The notes under the pieces were generated by a model. It was not told where the DNA came from and ran no database searches. It saw only the letters and a list, made by a program, of their open reading frames with translations. Source: Saccharopolyspora gloriosae (GTDB lineage Bacteria; Actinomycetota; Actinomycetes; Mycobacteriales; Pseudonocardiaceae). Taken from it: a stretch of DNA of 64,000 nucleotides. Within the stretch, counting starts at the first letter, position 1, and every line of letters starts with the position of its first letter. The position numbers and the translations under genes were made by a program. Location of the stretch: contig NZ_JACHIV010000001.1 of assembly GCF_014203325.1 (NCBI RefSeq), positions 6,697,501-6,761,500 of the forward strand. Reading direction: 5' to 3'. Below, one piece after another: positions 36,937 to 44,458 of this stretch.

Positions 36937-37683
36937 ATGACCGATTTCGACACGCTGCGCGAGCACGCGCTGGCGTTCCGGGAGGATCTGCTCGCGCGCA
37001 AGGAGAAGCTCGCGCCCGCCGAGTTCGACTGGTACCCGTACGACACGATGGCGAACATCTTCCACCTGGACCGGTTGCTGTCCGGTCCGAACCGGTCGGT
37101 GTTCGACACCCTCGCCGGGAGCCGGATCGCCGACATCGGCGCCGCTGACGGGGACTTCGGCTTCTTCCTGGAGCACGAACTGGGCTGCCAGGTCGACGTG
37201 GTCGACAACCCGCCGACGAACTTCAACGGGCTGCGCGCCGCGCGGCGGCTGGTGGAGGAGCTGTCCTCCTCGGTGCGGGTGCACGAGATCGACCTGGACT
37301 CGCAGTTCGCGCTGCCCGCCGAGCGGTACGGGGCGGTGTTCTTCCTCGGGCTGCTCTACCACTTGAAGAACCCGTTCTACGTCCTGGAGGCGCTCGCCCA
37401 GCGGGCGGAGCTGTGCTTCCTGTCCACCCGCGTCGCGCGGCAGGCGCCGGACGGCACGCCGTTGCGCGACCAGCCGGTCGCCTACCTGCTGGACCCGGTG
37501 GAGGCGAACAACGACGCCACCAACTTCTGGATCTTCTCCGAGACCGGGCTGAAGCGGTTGTTCGAGCGCACCGGCTGGGAGGTCGTCGAGTTCGTCACCG
37601 TCGGCTGCGAGGAGGGCTCCGAACCCGCCCGCGCCGACCGCGACGAACGGGCCTTCGCCATGCTCCGCTCCCGCCGCACCTGA
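36937..37683 (+). CDS. CmoB/DUF1698-like SAM-dependent methyltransferase
   Basis: The 248-residue protein has motif I RIADIGAADGDFGFFLEHEL (about 65-84), DVVDNPPTNFNGL as motif II, and VFFLGLLYHLKNPFYVLEAL. That layout is typical of the CmoB-like (DUF1698) methyltransferases related to tRNA wobble-uridine modification, but also of natural-product enzymes. No tRNA-binding extension is evident and CmoA is absent, so the substrate is open. Confidence 0.82.
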   Translation: MTDFDTLREHALAFREDLLARKEKLAPAEFDWYPYDTMANIFHLDRLLSGPNRSVFDTLAGSRIADIGAADGDFGFFLEHELGCQVDVVDNPPTNFNGLRAARRLVEELSSSVRVHEIDLDSQFALPAERYGAVFFLGLLYHLKNPFYVLEALAQRAELCFLSTRVARQAPDGTPLRDQPVAYLLDPVEANNDATNFWIFSETGLKRLFERTGWEVVEFVTVGCEEGSEPARADRDERAFAMLRSRRT

Positions 37684-37692
37684 CCCGAACAG

Positions 37693-37729
37693 CAGAAGGG
37701 CCGGTACCCGAGGGGTACCGGCCCTTCTG
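37693..37729. terminator. Terminator after the CmoB-like gene
   Basis: A perfect 16-bp stem (37693-37708 with 37714-37729) with a 5-base loop begins 9 bases after the stop codon. Confidence 0.88.
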
Positions 37730-37762
37730 ACTGAAGTCCGCGCAGTCCTTGATCCGTGTCTT

Positions 37763-37920
37763 GTCAGCGGCGAAGCCGCTGAGCAGCGACCACGCACGCA
37801 GCCGGACCACCGGCGGGTTCTCAGGTGTCTTCTCGCGAGGACAGCTTTTTCCCTCGTGGCGGAGCCACTTGGGAAAAAGATCCCGCAGCGAGAAGACACC
37901 TGAGGTTCCGCTACCCGGAC
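37763..37920 (-). repeat. Structured dispersed repeat, copy C
   Basis: This inverted copy has the outer stem at 37820-37836 with 37888-37904, the nested T5C3/G3A5 stem and GTGGC/GCCAC stem, and the GCGGC hairpin at 37763-37782. The outer arm differs from copies A and B at three consecutive positions, and the opposite arm carries the exact complementary changes, so pairing stays perfect. It lies between convergent genes. Confidence 0.85.
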
Positions 37921-37944
37921 ACCCGCGCAGATCCCCCGCGAGAA

Positions 37945-38256
37945 TCAGGCGACAGCGATGTCCACGGGGTGGACGCCCGGTCCGGAGGCGGACACGTCCG
38001 ACTGGCCCTTGCCGTCGCGGTGCAGCGCGCGCACCGTCCACGATCCGGGCGCGGCGTAGAACCGGAAGTCGCCCTCCGGGGAGGACACGACCTCGGCGGT
38101 GAACTCACCGGTGGCGTCCAGCAGCCGCACGAACGCGCCGCCGACCGGCGTGGAACCGGAGTGCACCTTGCCGGTCACGACGATCTGGTCGGTGTCCTCG
38201 GCGACGGCGGTCGAAGTCTGCTGCGGCGCACCGCATCCGTCCAGGCTCATGCTCAC
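37945..38256 (-). CDS. sseC: DUF1416 protein (SseC)
   Basis: The 103-residue protein starts MSMSLDGCGAPQQTSTAVAE and has a single transthyretin/Ig-like beta domain (VTGKVHSGSTPVGGAFVRLL, GDFRFYAAPGSWTVRALH). DUF1416 proteins are encoded next to rhodaneses in actinobacteria. The start overlaps the rhodanese stop (ATGA), so it is the last gene of the sulfur operon. Its biochemical role is unknown. It corresponds to Rv0814c. Confidence 0.9.
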   Translation of the reverse strand: MSMSLDGCGAPQQTSTAVAEDTDQIVVTGKVHSGSTPVGGAFVRLLDATGEFTAEVVSSPEGDFRFYAAPGSWTVRALHRDGKGQSDVSASGPGVHPVDIAVA

Positions 38257-39098
38257 GCTCCCTGTTGGCTCGGGTTCTCGACCGGCACGCCCACCAGCGA
38301 GCCGTACTCGGTCCAGGAACCGTCGTAGTTCTTGACGTTGGCGTGCCCGAGCAGCTCACGCAGCACGAACCAGCTGTGCGACGAGCGCTCCCCGATGCGG
38401 CAGTAGGCGATGGTGTCCTTCGAGTCGTCCAGGCCGGCCTCGGCGTAGATCTTCTTGAGGTCGTCGTCGGACTTGAAGGTGCCGTCCTCGTTGGCGGTCT
38501 TGCTCCACGGCACGTTCACGGCCTGCGGGATGTGCCCGGCGCGCTGCGCCGACTCCTGCGGCAGGTGCGCCGGCGCGACCAGCTTGCCCGCGAACTCGTC
38601 GGGCGAGCGCACGTCGACCAGGTTCTGCGCGCCGATGGCGTCGACGACCTCGTCGCGGAACGCGCGGATCGAGGTGTCGGGCTCCTGCGCCTGGTAGCTG
38701 GTGCCCGCGCGGTTCGGCTCGTCCTTGACGAGCTTGCGGCCGTCGAGCTCCCACTTCTTGCGCCCGCCGTCGAGCAGCTTCACGTCCTGGTGGCCGTAGA
38801 GCTTGAAGTACCAGTAGGCGTAGGCGGCGAACCAGTTGTTGTTGCCGCCGTAGAGGATCACCGTGTCGTCGTTGGCGATGCCCTTGGCCGAGAGCAGCTT
38901 CTCGAAGCCGGCCCGGCTGACGAAGTCGCGGCGCACGTGATCCTGCAGGTCGTTGCGCCAGTCCAGCTTGATGGCGCCGGGGATGTGGCCACCGTCGTAG
39001 GCGGTCGTGTCCTCGTCCACCTCGGCGAACACGACCTTGTCGGTGTTCAGGTTCTGTTCGGCCCAATCGGTGGAGACCAGGACCTCTGCACGGCTCAT
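38253..39098 (-). CDS. cysA2: Thiosulfate sulfurtransferase (two-domain rhodanese)
   Basis: The 281-residue enzyme has two rhodanese domains. The N-terminal one contains HIPGAIKLDWRNDLQDHVRR and ILYGGNNNWFAAYAYWYFKL. The C-terminal one carries the active cysteine in TIAYCRIGERSSHSWFVL. The C-R-I-G-E-R loop is that of actinobacterial CysA/SseA thiosulfate sulfurtransferases, which transfer sulfane sulfur to cyanide or a thiol acceptor. The ATG at 39098 follows AAGGAG. It is the middle gene of the DUF4395-rhodanese-DUF1416 operon (compare Rv0815c). Confidence 0.95.
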   Translation of the reverse strand: MSRAEVLVSTDWAEQNLNTDKVVFAEVDEDTTAYDGGHIPGAIKLDWRNDLQDHVRRDFVSRAGFEKLLSAKGIANDDTVILYGGNNNWFAAYAYWYFKLYGHQDVKLLDGGRKKWELDGRKLVKDEPNRAGTSYQAQEPDTSIRAFRDEVVDAIGAQNLVDVRSPDEFAGKLVAPAHLPQESAQRAGHIPQAVNVPWSKTANEDGTFKSDDDLKKIYAEAGLDDSKDTIAYCRIGERSSHSWFVLRELLGHANVKNYDGSWTEYGSLVGVPVENPSQQGA

Positions 39099-39144
39099 CG
39101 AGCGACTCCTTCTTGTTCTCGTTGCTTGCACGTGTGTTGTGGAC

Positions 39145-39585
39145 TCACCCGGTGTGGGCCTGCTTCGCCGGGACGACCCGGCGCAGCACCAGGTACAGCT
39201 GGCAGCCGAGGCAGTAGCCGAAGGCCGCGTTCAGCAACGCCGCCACCAGGGCGAACGCGTTGGCGACCATGCCCAACGTGGTCCATTCCAGGGCGTATCC
39301 GGCGGTGGCGACCACCGTGAACACGAAGCCGACCCCCTGCGAGAAGCGCACCGGCGCCGGGGCTTCCCGCTCGGATTCCGGGATCGGCGGCAGCTTCGGC
39401 GCCACGGCGGAGCGGAACACCGCTCCCCACGGGTTGAGACCCATGCCGACGAAAGCGCATAACGCGAACAGCACCGTTTGCACCGCGAGCACGCGCCAAC
39501 TCCCGGTGACCAGGCCGATGGCCAGGATCACGCTGGTGATGGCGGCGGTGAAGCGGACTCCACGCGGGTCCAGGGTGGCGGGCAT
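39145..39585 (-). CDS. DUF4395 membrane protein
   Basis: The 146-residue protein has four membrane segments and the DUF4395 pattern: MPATLDPRGVRFTAAITSVI at the start, GLNPWGAVFRSAVAPKL between helices 2 and 3, and an FGYCLGCQLYLVL helix with a C-x-x-C pair. It is found with rhodanese and thioredoxin genes, which suggests handling of sulfane sulfur or membrane redox chemistry. The ATG at 39585 follows GGAGG. It is the first main gene behind the cysteine leader peptide. Confidence 0.9.
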   Translation of the reverse strand: MPATLDPRGVRFTAAITSVILAIGLVTGSWRVLAVQTVLFALCAFVGMGLNPWGAVFRSAVAPKLPPIPESEREAPAPVRFSQGVGFVFTVVATAGYALEWTTLGMVANAFALVAALLNAAFGYCLGCQLYLVLRRVVPAKQAHTG

Positions 39586-39729
39586 GAGCATCCTCCGTAG
39601 CGGTACCGACAGGGTGGACCGGATCTCGTGGACCGGCTGATCGGCCGGTCCGTCCGGCGGCGCTGGATGCGGGCTTCTGCGCAGGAGGAATTCCTTGCGA
39701 GCGCCACGGGCATCCGTCCTACCGCCCGT
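39586..39729 (-). promoter_or_regulatory. Leader between cysteine uORF and DUF4395 with possible attenuator
   Basis: On the minus strand the transcript contains GGACCGGC (39651-39644), which can pair with GCCGGTCC (39637-39630). A second CCGGTCC (39622-39616) could replace that partner. A UCCUCC (39689-39684) could cover the GGAGGA ribosome site of DUF4395. Mutually exclusive folding is therefore possible. This is inference from complementarity only. Confidence 0.45.
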
Positions 39730-39804
39730 TCAGTGCCTGGGACACAGGCTGCTGCCCACGCGGCAGAAGTCCACCGCGCGCCGTCGGGTCAGCAGTACAT
39801 GCAC
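39730..39804 (-). CDS. Cysteine-containing leader peptide (24 residues)
   Basis: From a GTG at 39804 the peptide reads VHVLLTRRRAVDFCRVGSSL, then CPRH and TGA. It matches the actinobacterial putative leader peptide pattern (L-T-x-R-R-x-V-D-x-C-R-V) found upstream of sulfur genes. In mycobacteria, cysteine-rich short ORFs upstream of the cysA2 operon are reported to attenuate expression when cysteine is plentiful. Ribosomes stalling at Cys14 and Cys21 would sense Cys-tRNA. No ribosome site precedes it, but a TANNNT box lies 7 bases upstream, so it is probably leaderless. Confidence 0.75.
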   Translation of the reverse strand: MHVLLTRRRAVDFCRVGSSLCPRH

Positions 39805-39811
39805 GGCTCGG

Positions 39812-39817
39812 AGGCTA
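39812..39817 (-). promoter_or_regulatory. Candidate -10 box of the leaderless sulfur operon
   Basis: TAGCCT on the minus strand ends 7 bases before the GTG of the leader peptide, the spacing expected if transcription starts at the G of the start codon. No good -35 box is evident. The remaining 39818-40004 stretch holds no supported gene. Confidence 0.5.
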
Positions 39818-40004
39818 CCCGTTTCGACCGATCGGCGGGAAGAACGTTCACTGGGTGAGACGCATCGCGTACTCCGGTTCGCCGCGTCGGCGCGGTGAAA
39901 CAGCAGCTCACCGGGGCTGCGGGGGATTTCCCCGGCGGTCGCGGTGCTGGTGCTCGCGATTCGCCCTGCCGGGTTTCCCAGCATTCGGATAGCCGCGGTG
40001 GCGC

Positions 40005-40502
40005 TCATGGCAGGTGCGGTCGCAGCGCGGCCGTGAGCTCGTCGCGGCGGGGCACCCCGCCGACGCGGAACAGCTCGGTGCCGGAGCCGTCCAGTGCGAG
40101 CGTCGTGGGCGTGCGGTGCACGCGCAGCGGCGTGGACCACTCCGGGTGATCGGTGAGGTCGACCTCGACGTGGCGCATGCCCTCGGTGCGCTGCGCCAGG
40201 TCGGCCAGCAGGATGCGGGTGTGCCTGCAGGGCGCGCAGAACGTGGTGGACAGCTGCAGCAGCGTCACCCCGGTTCCGTCGAGGTCGCCGAGCCGGGCGC
40301 GCAGGCCGTCGGGGAGTTGATCGGGCACGTCCGGTGCAACGCCCGCGGGCGCCGCGGTCTTCCCGGATCCGGTCGCGGGTTCGCCCGCCCCGAGCGGGGT
40401 GGTCGTCGCCGCCGGGCGCACCCGGCCCTCGCGGGCGCGCCAGACCGCCCCGAACACGAGCGTCGCCGCGACGACGGCGAGCAGCACGACCCAGCCGGTC
40501 AT
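40005..40502 (-). CDS. Membrane-anchored thioredoxin-like protein
   Basis: The 165-residue protein has one N-terminal membrane helix (MTGWVVLLAVVAATLVFGAV), a Pro/Ala/Gly linker to about residue 60 and a thioredoxin fold with the redox motif TTFCAPCRHTRILLADLAQR. A cis-Pro segment follows (VHRTPTTLALDG). The domain probably faces outside the membrane. Its start overlaps the stop of the LmeA-like gene. The position corresponds to thiX (Rv0816c); a role in sulfur or envelope thiol exchange is inferred from context. Confidence 0.88.
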   Translation of the reverse strand: MTGWVVLLAVVAATLVFGAVWRAREGRVRPAATTTPLGAGEPATGSGKTAAPAGVAPDVPDQLPDGLRARLGDLDGTGVTLLQLSTTFCAPCRHTRILLADLAQRTEGMRHVEVDLTDHPEWSTPLRVHRTPTTLALDGSGTELFRVGGVPRRDELTAALRPHLP

Positions 40503-41305
40503 CCGGTGGTCACCCCGCCGGAGCCGATCGTGACGTCCTGCGCGGTGCCCTCCATGACCAGCGCGCCCCGCTCCACCCGAACCGCGGTGGGCGTGACGGA
40601 GAACGGCAGCACGCCGGGGTCGATGGTGGTGGTGAACTGCTGCAGGATCGACTTCTCGAACACGTCGCCCAGCGGGATGTCCGACAGCGCCTGGTCGGCG
40701 ATGTCGAGCTTCTTCGGCTCGATGGTGATCTGGCCGTTGAGCAGCGACAGCACCCCGATGACCTTCACCCGCACGTTGTTGCCCGCGATGTCGAGGGAGC
40801 CGTCGAGCGCGACCGTGGCCCGGCTCGGGTCGCTCGCGCCGGTCCCGGTGGTGCTGCCCGATCCGTCGTTTCCGTCGGCCGGTTCGTCGAGGGCGTCCTT
40901 CGGTGCCGGGTTGATCGTCAGGTCCGTGATGCCGATGTAGCGGCCCACGTCGGAGGCCTTGAGCTTCACCCGGCCGACCAGCTCGTCGACCTGGATCTCG
41001 TCGGCCTTGCCGGCGATCACGTCGCCGAGCGCGACCCGGGCGTGGTGCAGGTTCGCCTCGACGCCGAGCTCGCTGAGCTCCCCGACCCGCACGGCCTTCG
41101 CGGCGAGCTCCACGTCCTGGTAGTCCCCGGCGACGGCCTGGGTGAGGAACGGGAAGCCGTGCACCCGCACGGACGGGTCCTCGTCGAGCTTCAGCTGTTC
41201 GCGGACCTTCTGCGACACCTGGTACTCGGCGACCGACGCCGCGCCGTAGTCGGCGACCACCAGCAGGCCGAGGACGATGACGAGGGTGACGACGAGCTTC
41301 TTCAC
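40499..41305 (-). CDS. lmeA: LmeA-like DUF2993 phospholipid-binding protein
   Basis: The 268-residue protein starts from a GTG with a membrane or signal segment (VKKLVVTLVIVLGLLVVADY). It has the DUF2993 features: SVRVHGFPFLTQAVAGDYQD, VGELVELGVEAN-like strands and IPLGDVFEKSILQQFTTTID. The mycobacterial homologue LmeA (Rv0817c) is a cell-envelope protein needed for lipomannan elongation. An Asp/Gly/Ser/Thr-rich loop of about 25 residues is inserted mid-protein. The stop shares ATGA with the thioredoxin start. Confidence 0.85.
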   Translation of the reverse strand: MKKLVVTLVIVLGLLVVADYGAASVAEYQVSQKVREQLKLDEDPSVRVHGFPFLTQAVAGDYQDVELAAKAVRVGELSELGVEANLHHARVALGDVIAGKADEIQVDELVGRVKLKASDVGRYIGITDLTINPAPKDALDEPADGNDGSGSTTGTGASDPSRATVALDGSLDIAGNNVRVKVIGVLSLLNGQITIEPKKLDIADQALSDIPLGDVFEKSILQQFTTTIDPGVLPFSVTPTAVRVERGALVMEGTAQDVTIGSGGVTTG

Positions 41306-41435
41306 CGCGAGCGGTCCGTTCTGTCGGGGTCTCGGATTCGGGGCGGAGTGGATCGTGCGGGGTTGATCCGGTTCACCTTCGCACTTGACCGCCCGCGACC
41401 GACAGGTGTGCTCGGCAACAGGTGGTTCGCGGAGC

Positions 41436-42278
41436 TCAGCGCGCCGCTGCTCGCGGTGGCGGGCCGACCGCGGTGCGCGCCCAGGCCGCCATCCGGTCGA
41501 CGAGGGCGCCGCCGGTGGCGCTCTCCGCGTGCCGCATGCCCGGTTCCAGCCACAGCTCACCGCCCGCGGCGGCGTGCAGCGCCTCCGCGTCGGCCACCGG
41601 GAAGTAGTGGTCGTCGGTGCCGTGCACCAGCAGCGTCGGGGTCGGGGCGAGCCGCGGCGCCAGTTCGATCGGGGAGGCGGGGACCTCGGGCCACTCGCCG
41701 CCGAGCCGCACTCCCAGCAGCCGTGCGGTCCACCGGCCGTGCGGCTGCTCCAGCAGCCAGTGCACCCGGCGCATCGCCGGGGTGTCCCGCACCCACCAGC
41801 GCGCCGGGCCGCTCACCGAGATCATCGCGTCCGGGCGCTCGGCCGGTGCGGCCAGCGCCGCGTGGCGCAGCACCACCGAGCCGCCGAGCGAGAACCCGAG
41901 GGTCACCACGCGCCGGTGCCCCAGTTCGCGCAACCGGGTCAACGCGGCCGTGATGTCCTGGACCTCCGTCGGCCCGACGGAGGTGACCCCGGCGGAGCGG
42001 CCGTGGCCGCGGAAGTCGACGGCGAGCACCGACCCGTGCTCGGCGAGTCGCCGCAGCACTCGGCGCACCGCGGGTTTCCGGATGTGGTTGGTGAATCCGT
42101 GCCCGACGGCGAACGCCAGGTCAGAGCCGCGCGGGCAGCGGTGGTAGAGGCCGCGGAGCCGGACTCCGTCGGCCGCGGTCAGCGTGATCGGGCGCGGCCG
42201 AAACGTGGCCGTAACGTGGCTTCGCGGCCCATTCACAAATGTGACGCCGTCGGTTTCACCTGGGGTTTTCGCACTCAT
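41436..42278 (-). CDS. Alpha/beta hydrolase
   Basis: The roughly 280-residue protein has the oxyanion-side [20 protein letters not shown], the nucleophile elbow [18 protein letters not shown], an acid in [20 protein letters not shown] and the catalytic His in GMRHAES. The triad is complete. ATG 42278 ([11 protein letters not shown]) is preferred over more upstream starts that would overlap glnR and add an arginine-rich lead. It is transcribed divergently from glnR across about 120 bases. The substrate (ester, lactone or peroxide) is unknown. Confidence 0.87.
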   Translation of the reverse strand: MSAKTPGETDGVTFVNGPRSHVTATFRPRPITLTAADGVRLRGLYHRCPRGSDLAFAVGHGFTNHIRKPAVRRVLRRLAEHGSVLAVDFRGHGRSAGVTSVGPTEVQDITAALTRLRELGHRRVVTLGFSLGGSVVLRHAALAAPAERPDAMISVSGPARWWVRDTPAMRRVHWLLEQPHGRWTARLLGVRLGGEWPEVPASPIELAPRLAPTPTLLVHGTDDHYFPVADAEALHAAAGGELWLEPGMRHAESATGGALVDRMAAWARTAVGPPPRAAAR

Positions 42279-42399
42279 CAGGGTTATTGTGCTTGGCATC
42301 CACAGGCAACGAAGCCGGGTCGTCCGGCCCAGCACGCTGGCTGAACGGCCTTCGCGAGCCAGCCGCTTCGGTGTTGGCCCTGGGACGGGAGGCCCCCGC

Positions 42400-43152
42400 A
42401 TGAGTTCCGAACTGCTGCTGTTGACCAGCGATCAGAACGGCGAAGCCGCACTGCCGGCACTGGCCCTGCTGCCGCACCGCGTGCGCGTCCTGCCGCCCGA
42501 CCCCGGCGCCATCCTCTCCGCGGGCACCCACGACGTGGTGCTGGTCGACGCCCGCACCGATCTGGCGGGGGCGCGGGACCTGTGCCGCGTGCTCGCCTCC
42601 GGCGACGCCCCGGTGATCGCGATCGTGAACGAGGGCGGCCTCGTCACGATCAGCGCCGAGTGGGGCGTGGACGACATCCTGCTGCCGACCAGCGGCCCCG
42701 CCGAGGTCGACGCGCGGATGCGGCTGCTGACCACGCGCCGCACCAGTGAGAACGCCACCGCGGACGGTTCGCTGTCGGTCGGCGACCTGGTCATCGAGGA
42801 GGCGACCTACACGGCGCGGCTCAAGGGCCGGGCGCTGGAGCTCACCTACAAGGAGTTCGAGCTGCTGAAGTACCTGGCGCAGCACGCGGGCCGGGTGTTC
42901 ACCCGCGCGCAGCTGCTCCAGGAGGTGTGGGGCTACGACTTCTTCGGCGGCACCCGCACCGTCGACGTGCACGTGCGACGGCTGCGCGCGAAGCTCGGCG
43001 CCGAGTACGACTCGATGATCGGCACCGTGCGCAACGTGGGCTACAAGTTCGTCCGCCCCGCCCGCCCCGGCCAGGCGCAGCCGAAGACCCCGGTGGACGC
43101 CGACGCGACGGCCGTCGCCGAAGCCGAAGCGATCATCGCCTCGCACGCCTGA
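42400..43152 (+). CDS. glnR: GlnR nitrogen response regulator (OmpR type, orphan)
   Basis: The 250-residue protein has a receiver domain (1-115) with the phospho-site region [14 protein letters not shown]-terminal winged helix follows, with [40 protein letters not shown] and [13 protein letters not shown]. Actinobacterial GlnR is an orphan regulator of nitrogen assimilation with an atypical receiver pocket. The position before mshD and pst matches Rv0818. The ATG lies behind GGGAGG. An Ala/Asp/Glu tail of about 25 residues follows the DNA-binding domain. Confidence 0.93.
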   Translation: MSSELLLLTSDQNGEAALPALALLPHRVRVLPPDPGAILSAGTHDVVLVDARTDLAGARDLCRVLASGDAPVIAIVNEGGLVTISAEWGVDDILLPTSGPAEVDARMRLLTTRRTSENATADGSLSVGDLVIEEATYTARLKGRALELTYKEFELLKYLAQHAGRVFTRAQLLQEVWGYDFFGGTRTVDVHVRRLRAKLGAEYDSMIGTVRNVGYKFVRPARPGQAQPKTPVDADATAVAEAEAIIASHA

Positions 43153-43195
43153 CCCGCCCGGACGGTCGGCGGGCGAGTTCGCCGCCGCTCGTGCG

Positions 43196-43226
43196 ACGCC
43201 CCTTCGCCCTCGCGGCGAGGGGGCGT
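43196..43226. terminator. Terminator after glnR
   Basis: A 13-bp stem with one wobble (43196-43208 with 43214-43226) and a 5-base loop lies 44 bases after the glnR stop. Confidence 0.7.
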
Positions 43227-43292
43227 TGTGCCGTGCACCGGCCGACTTCATCACGTGTCGCGGCGGGGCGGTCGGTGGGTAACGTCGGGGCC

Positions 43293-44243
43293 GTGCAGCT
43301 GACGTGGCGAAACGGACTGGACAAGGCCGAGGTGGCCGAGGTGATGGCGCTGCTCGGCGCGGCGGAGCAGGCCGACGGGGTCGCTCCCGCCGGGGAGCAC
43401 GTGATCTTGCGGTTGCGCGCGCACCGCGATGTGGCGCAGCAGATCGAACCGGTGCAGGCGGACGTGCGGTCGGAGCACTTCGTGGTGCGCGACGCCGCGG
43501 ACGCGCTGCTCGGCTACGCCCACCTCGACGTCGGCGGCGAACCGGGCGAGCCGCTGGTGGCGGAGCTCGCCGTGCACCCCGAGCACCGGCGCCGCGGCGT
43601 CGGCGCCCGGCTCGTCGAGGCGCTGCTGGAACGCGCCGACCTCGCGCAGGCCCCCGAGGACGACACCGGCCGGTTGCGGGTGTGGTCGCACGGGGAGCAC
43701 CCGGGTGCGCTGCGGTTGGCGGCCCGGTTCGGCTTCGCCCGGCCGCGCGAGCTGTGGCGGATGGGGGTGCGGCTCGCCGACGCGGAGCTGCCGGAGGTGT
43801 CGCTGCCGGAGTCGGTGACGATCCGCGCGTTCCGGCCCGGCGCGGACGAGGCCGAGGTGGTGCGGGTCAATCACCGTGCGTTCCAGTGGCACCCGGAGCA
43901 GGGCGCGATGAGCGAGGCGGACCTGCGGGAGAAGGAGGGCGAGGACTGGTTCGACGCGGCCGGGTTCTTGCTCGCAGTGGACTCGCGGGACCGGTTGCTC
44001 GGCTTCCACTGGACGAAGGTGCATCCCGGCGGCGAGGGCGAGGTCTACGTCGTCGGAGTCGACCCGGACACGCAGGGTAATGGCTTGGGGAAGTCGTTGA
44101 CGGTGGCCGGTTTGCGGTATTTGCGCCAGCTCGGCTGTTCCTGGGTGCTGCTCTACGTGGAGGGCGATAACGCGCCCGCCGTCAAGGTCTACCAGCGGTT
44201 GGGCTTCGAGCGGACGGACGTCGACGTGCAGTTCGGTCGCTGA
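43293..44243 (+). CDS. mshD: Mycothiol synthase MshD
   Basis: MshD acetylates Cys-GlcN-Ins with acetyl-CoA, the last step of mycothiol synthesis. The roughly 316-residue protein has two GNAT domains. The N-terminal one shows VAELAVHPEHRRRGVGARLV. The active C-terminal one shows EVYVVGVDPDTQGNGLGKSL and VLLYVEGDNAPAVKVYQRLGF. The family signature NHRAFQWHPEQG is present. GTG 43293 gives the usual length; an in-frame GTG shortly upstream is possible. Its position matches Rv0819. Confidence 0.95.
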   Translation: MQLTWRNGLDKAEVAEVMALLGAAEQADGVAPAGEHVILRLRAHRDVAQQIEPVQADVRSEHFVVRDAADALLGYAHLDVGGEPGEPLVAELAVHPEHRRRGVGARLVEALLERADLAQAPEDDTGRLRVWSHGEHPGALRLAARFGFARPRELWRMGVRLADAELPEVSLPESVTIRAFRPGADEAEVVRVNHRAFQWHPEQGAMSEADLREKEGEDWFDAAGFLLAVDSRDRLLGFHWTKVHPGGEGEVYVVGVDPDTQGNGLGKSLTVAGLRYLRQLGCSWVLLYVEGDNAPAVKVYQRLGFERTDVDVQFGR

Positions 44244-44343
44244 GCCCGAGCCGGGCAGCTGGATCACTGATTGCGAACGGCGAAGTCACGGGAAGATTGC
44301 GTGTCACCCGTTGGAACGTGGCGCTGCTTACTAAGCGTGCCAT

Positions 44344-44365
44344 GTTCACTTCTCGTTCACTTGCT
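44344..44365 (+). promoter_or_regulatory. PHO box (PhoP operator) upstream of pstS
   Basis: Two adjacent 11-base direct repeats, GTTCACTTCTC and GTTCACTTGCT, match the actinomycete PHO box form GTTCAYYYRVS. They lie 93 bases upstream of the pstS start, where PhoP activation under phosphate starvation is expected. Confidence 0.85.
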
Positions 44366-44458
44366 GCATGGCGCCAGTCCACTCCCGCTGCTTAGCGTTC
44401 GGAGGCGAGCGGCAGCGTGCCGCGTCCACGGTGTTTCCCTGATCATGGAGGAACAGAA

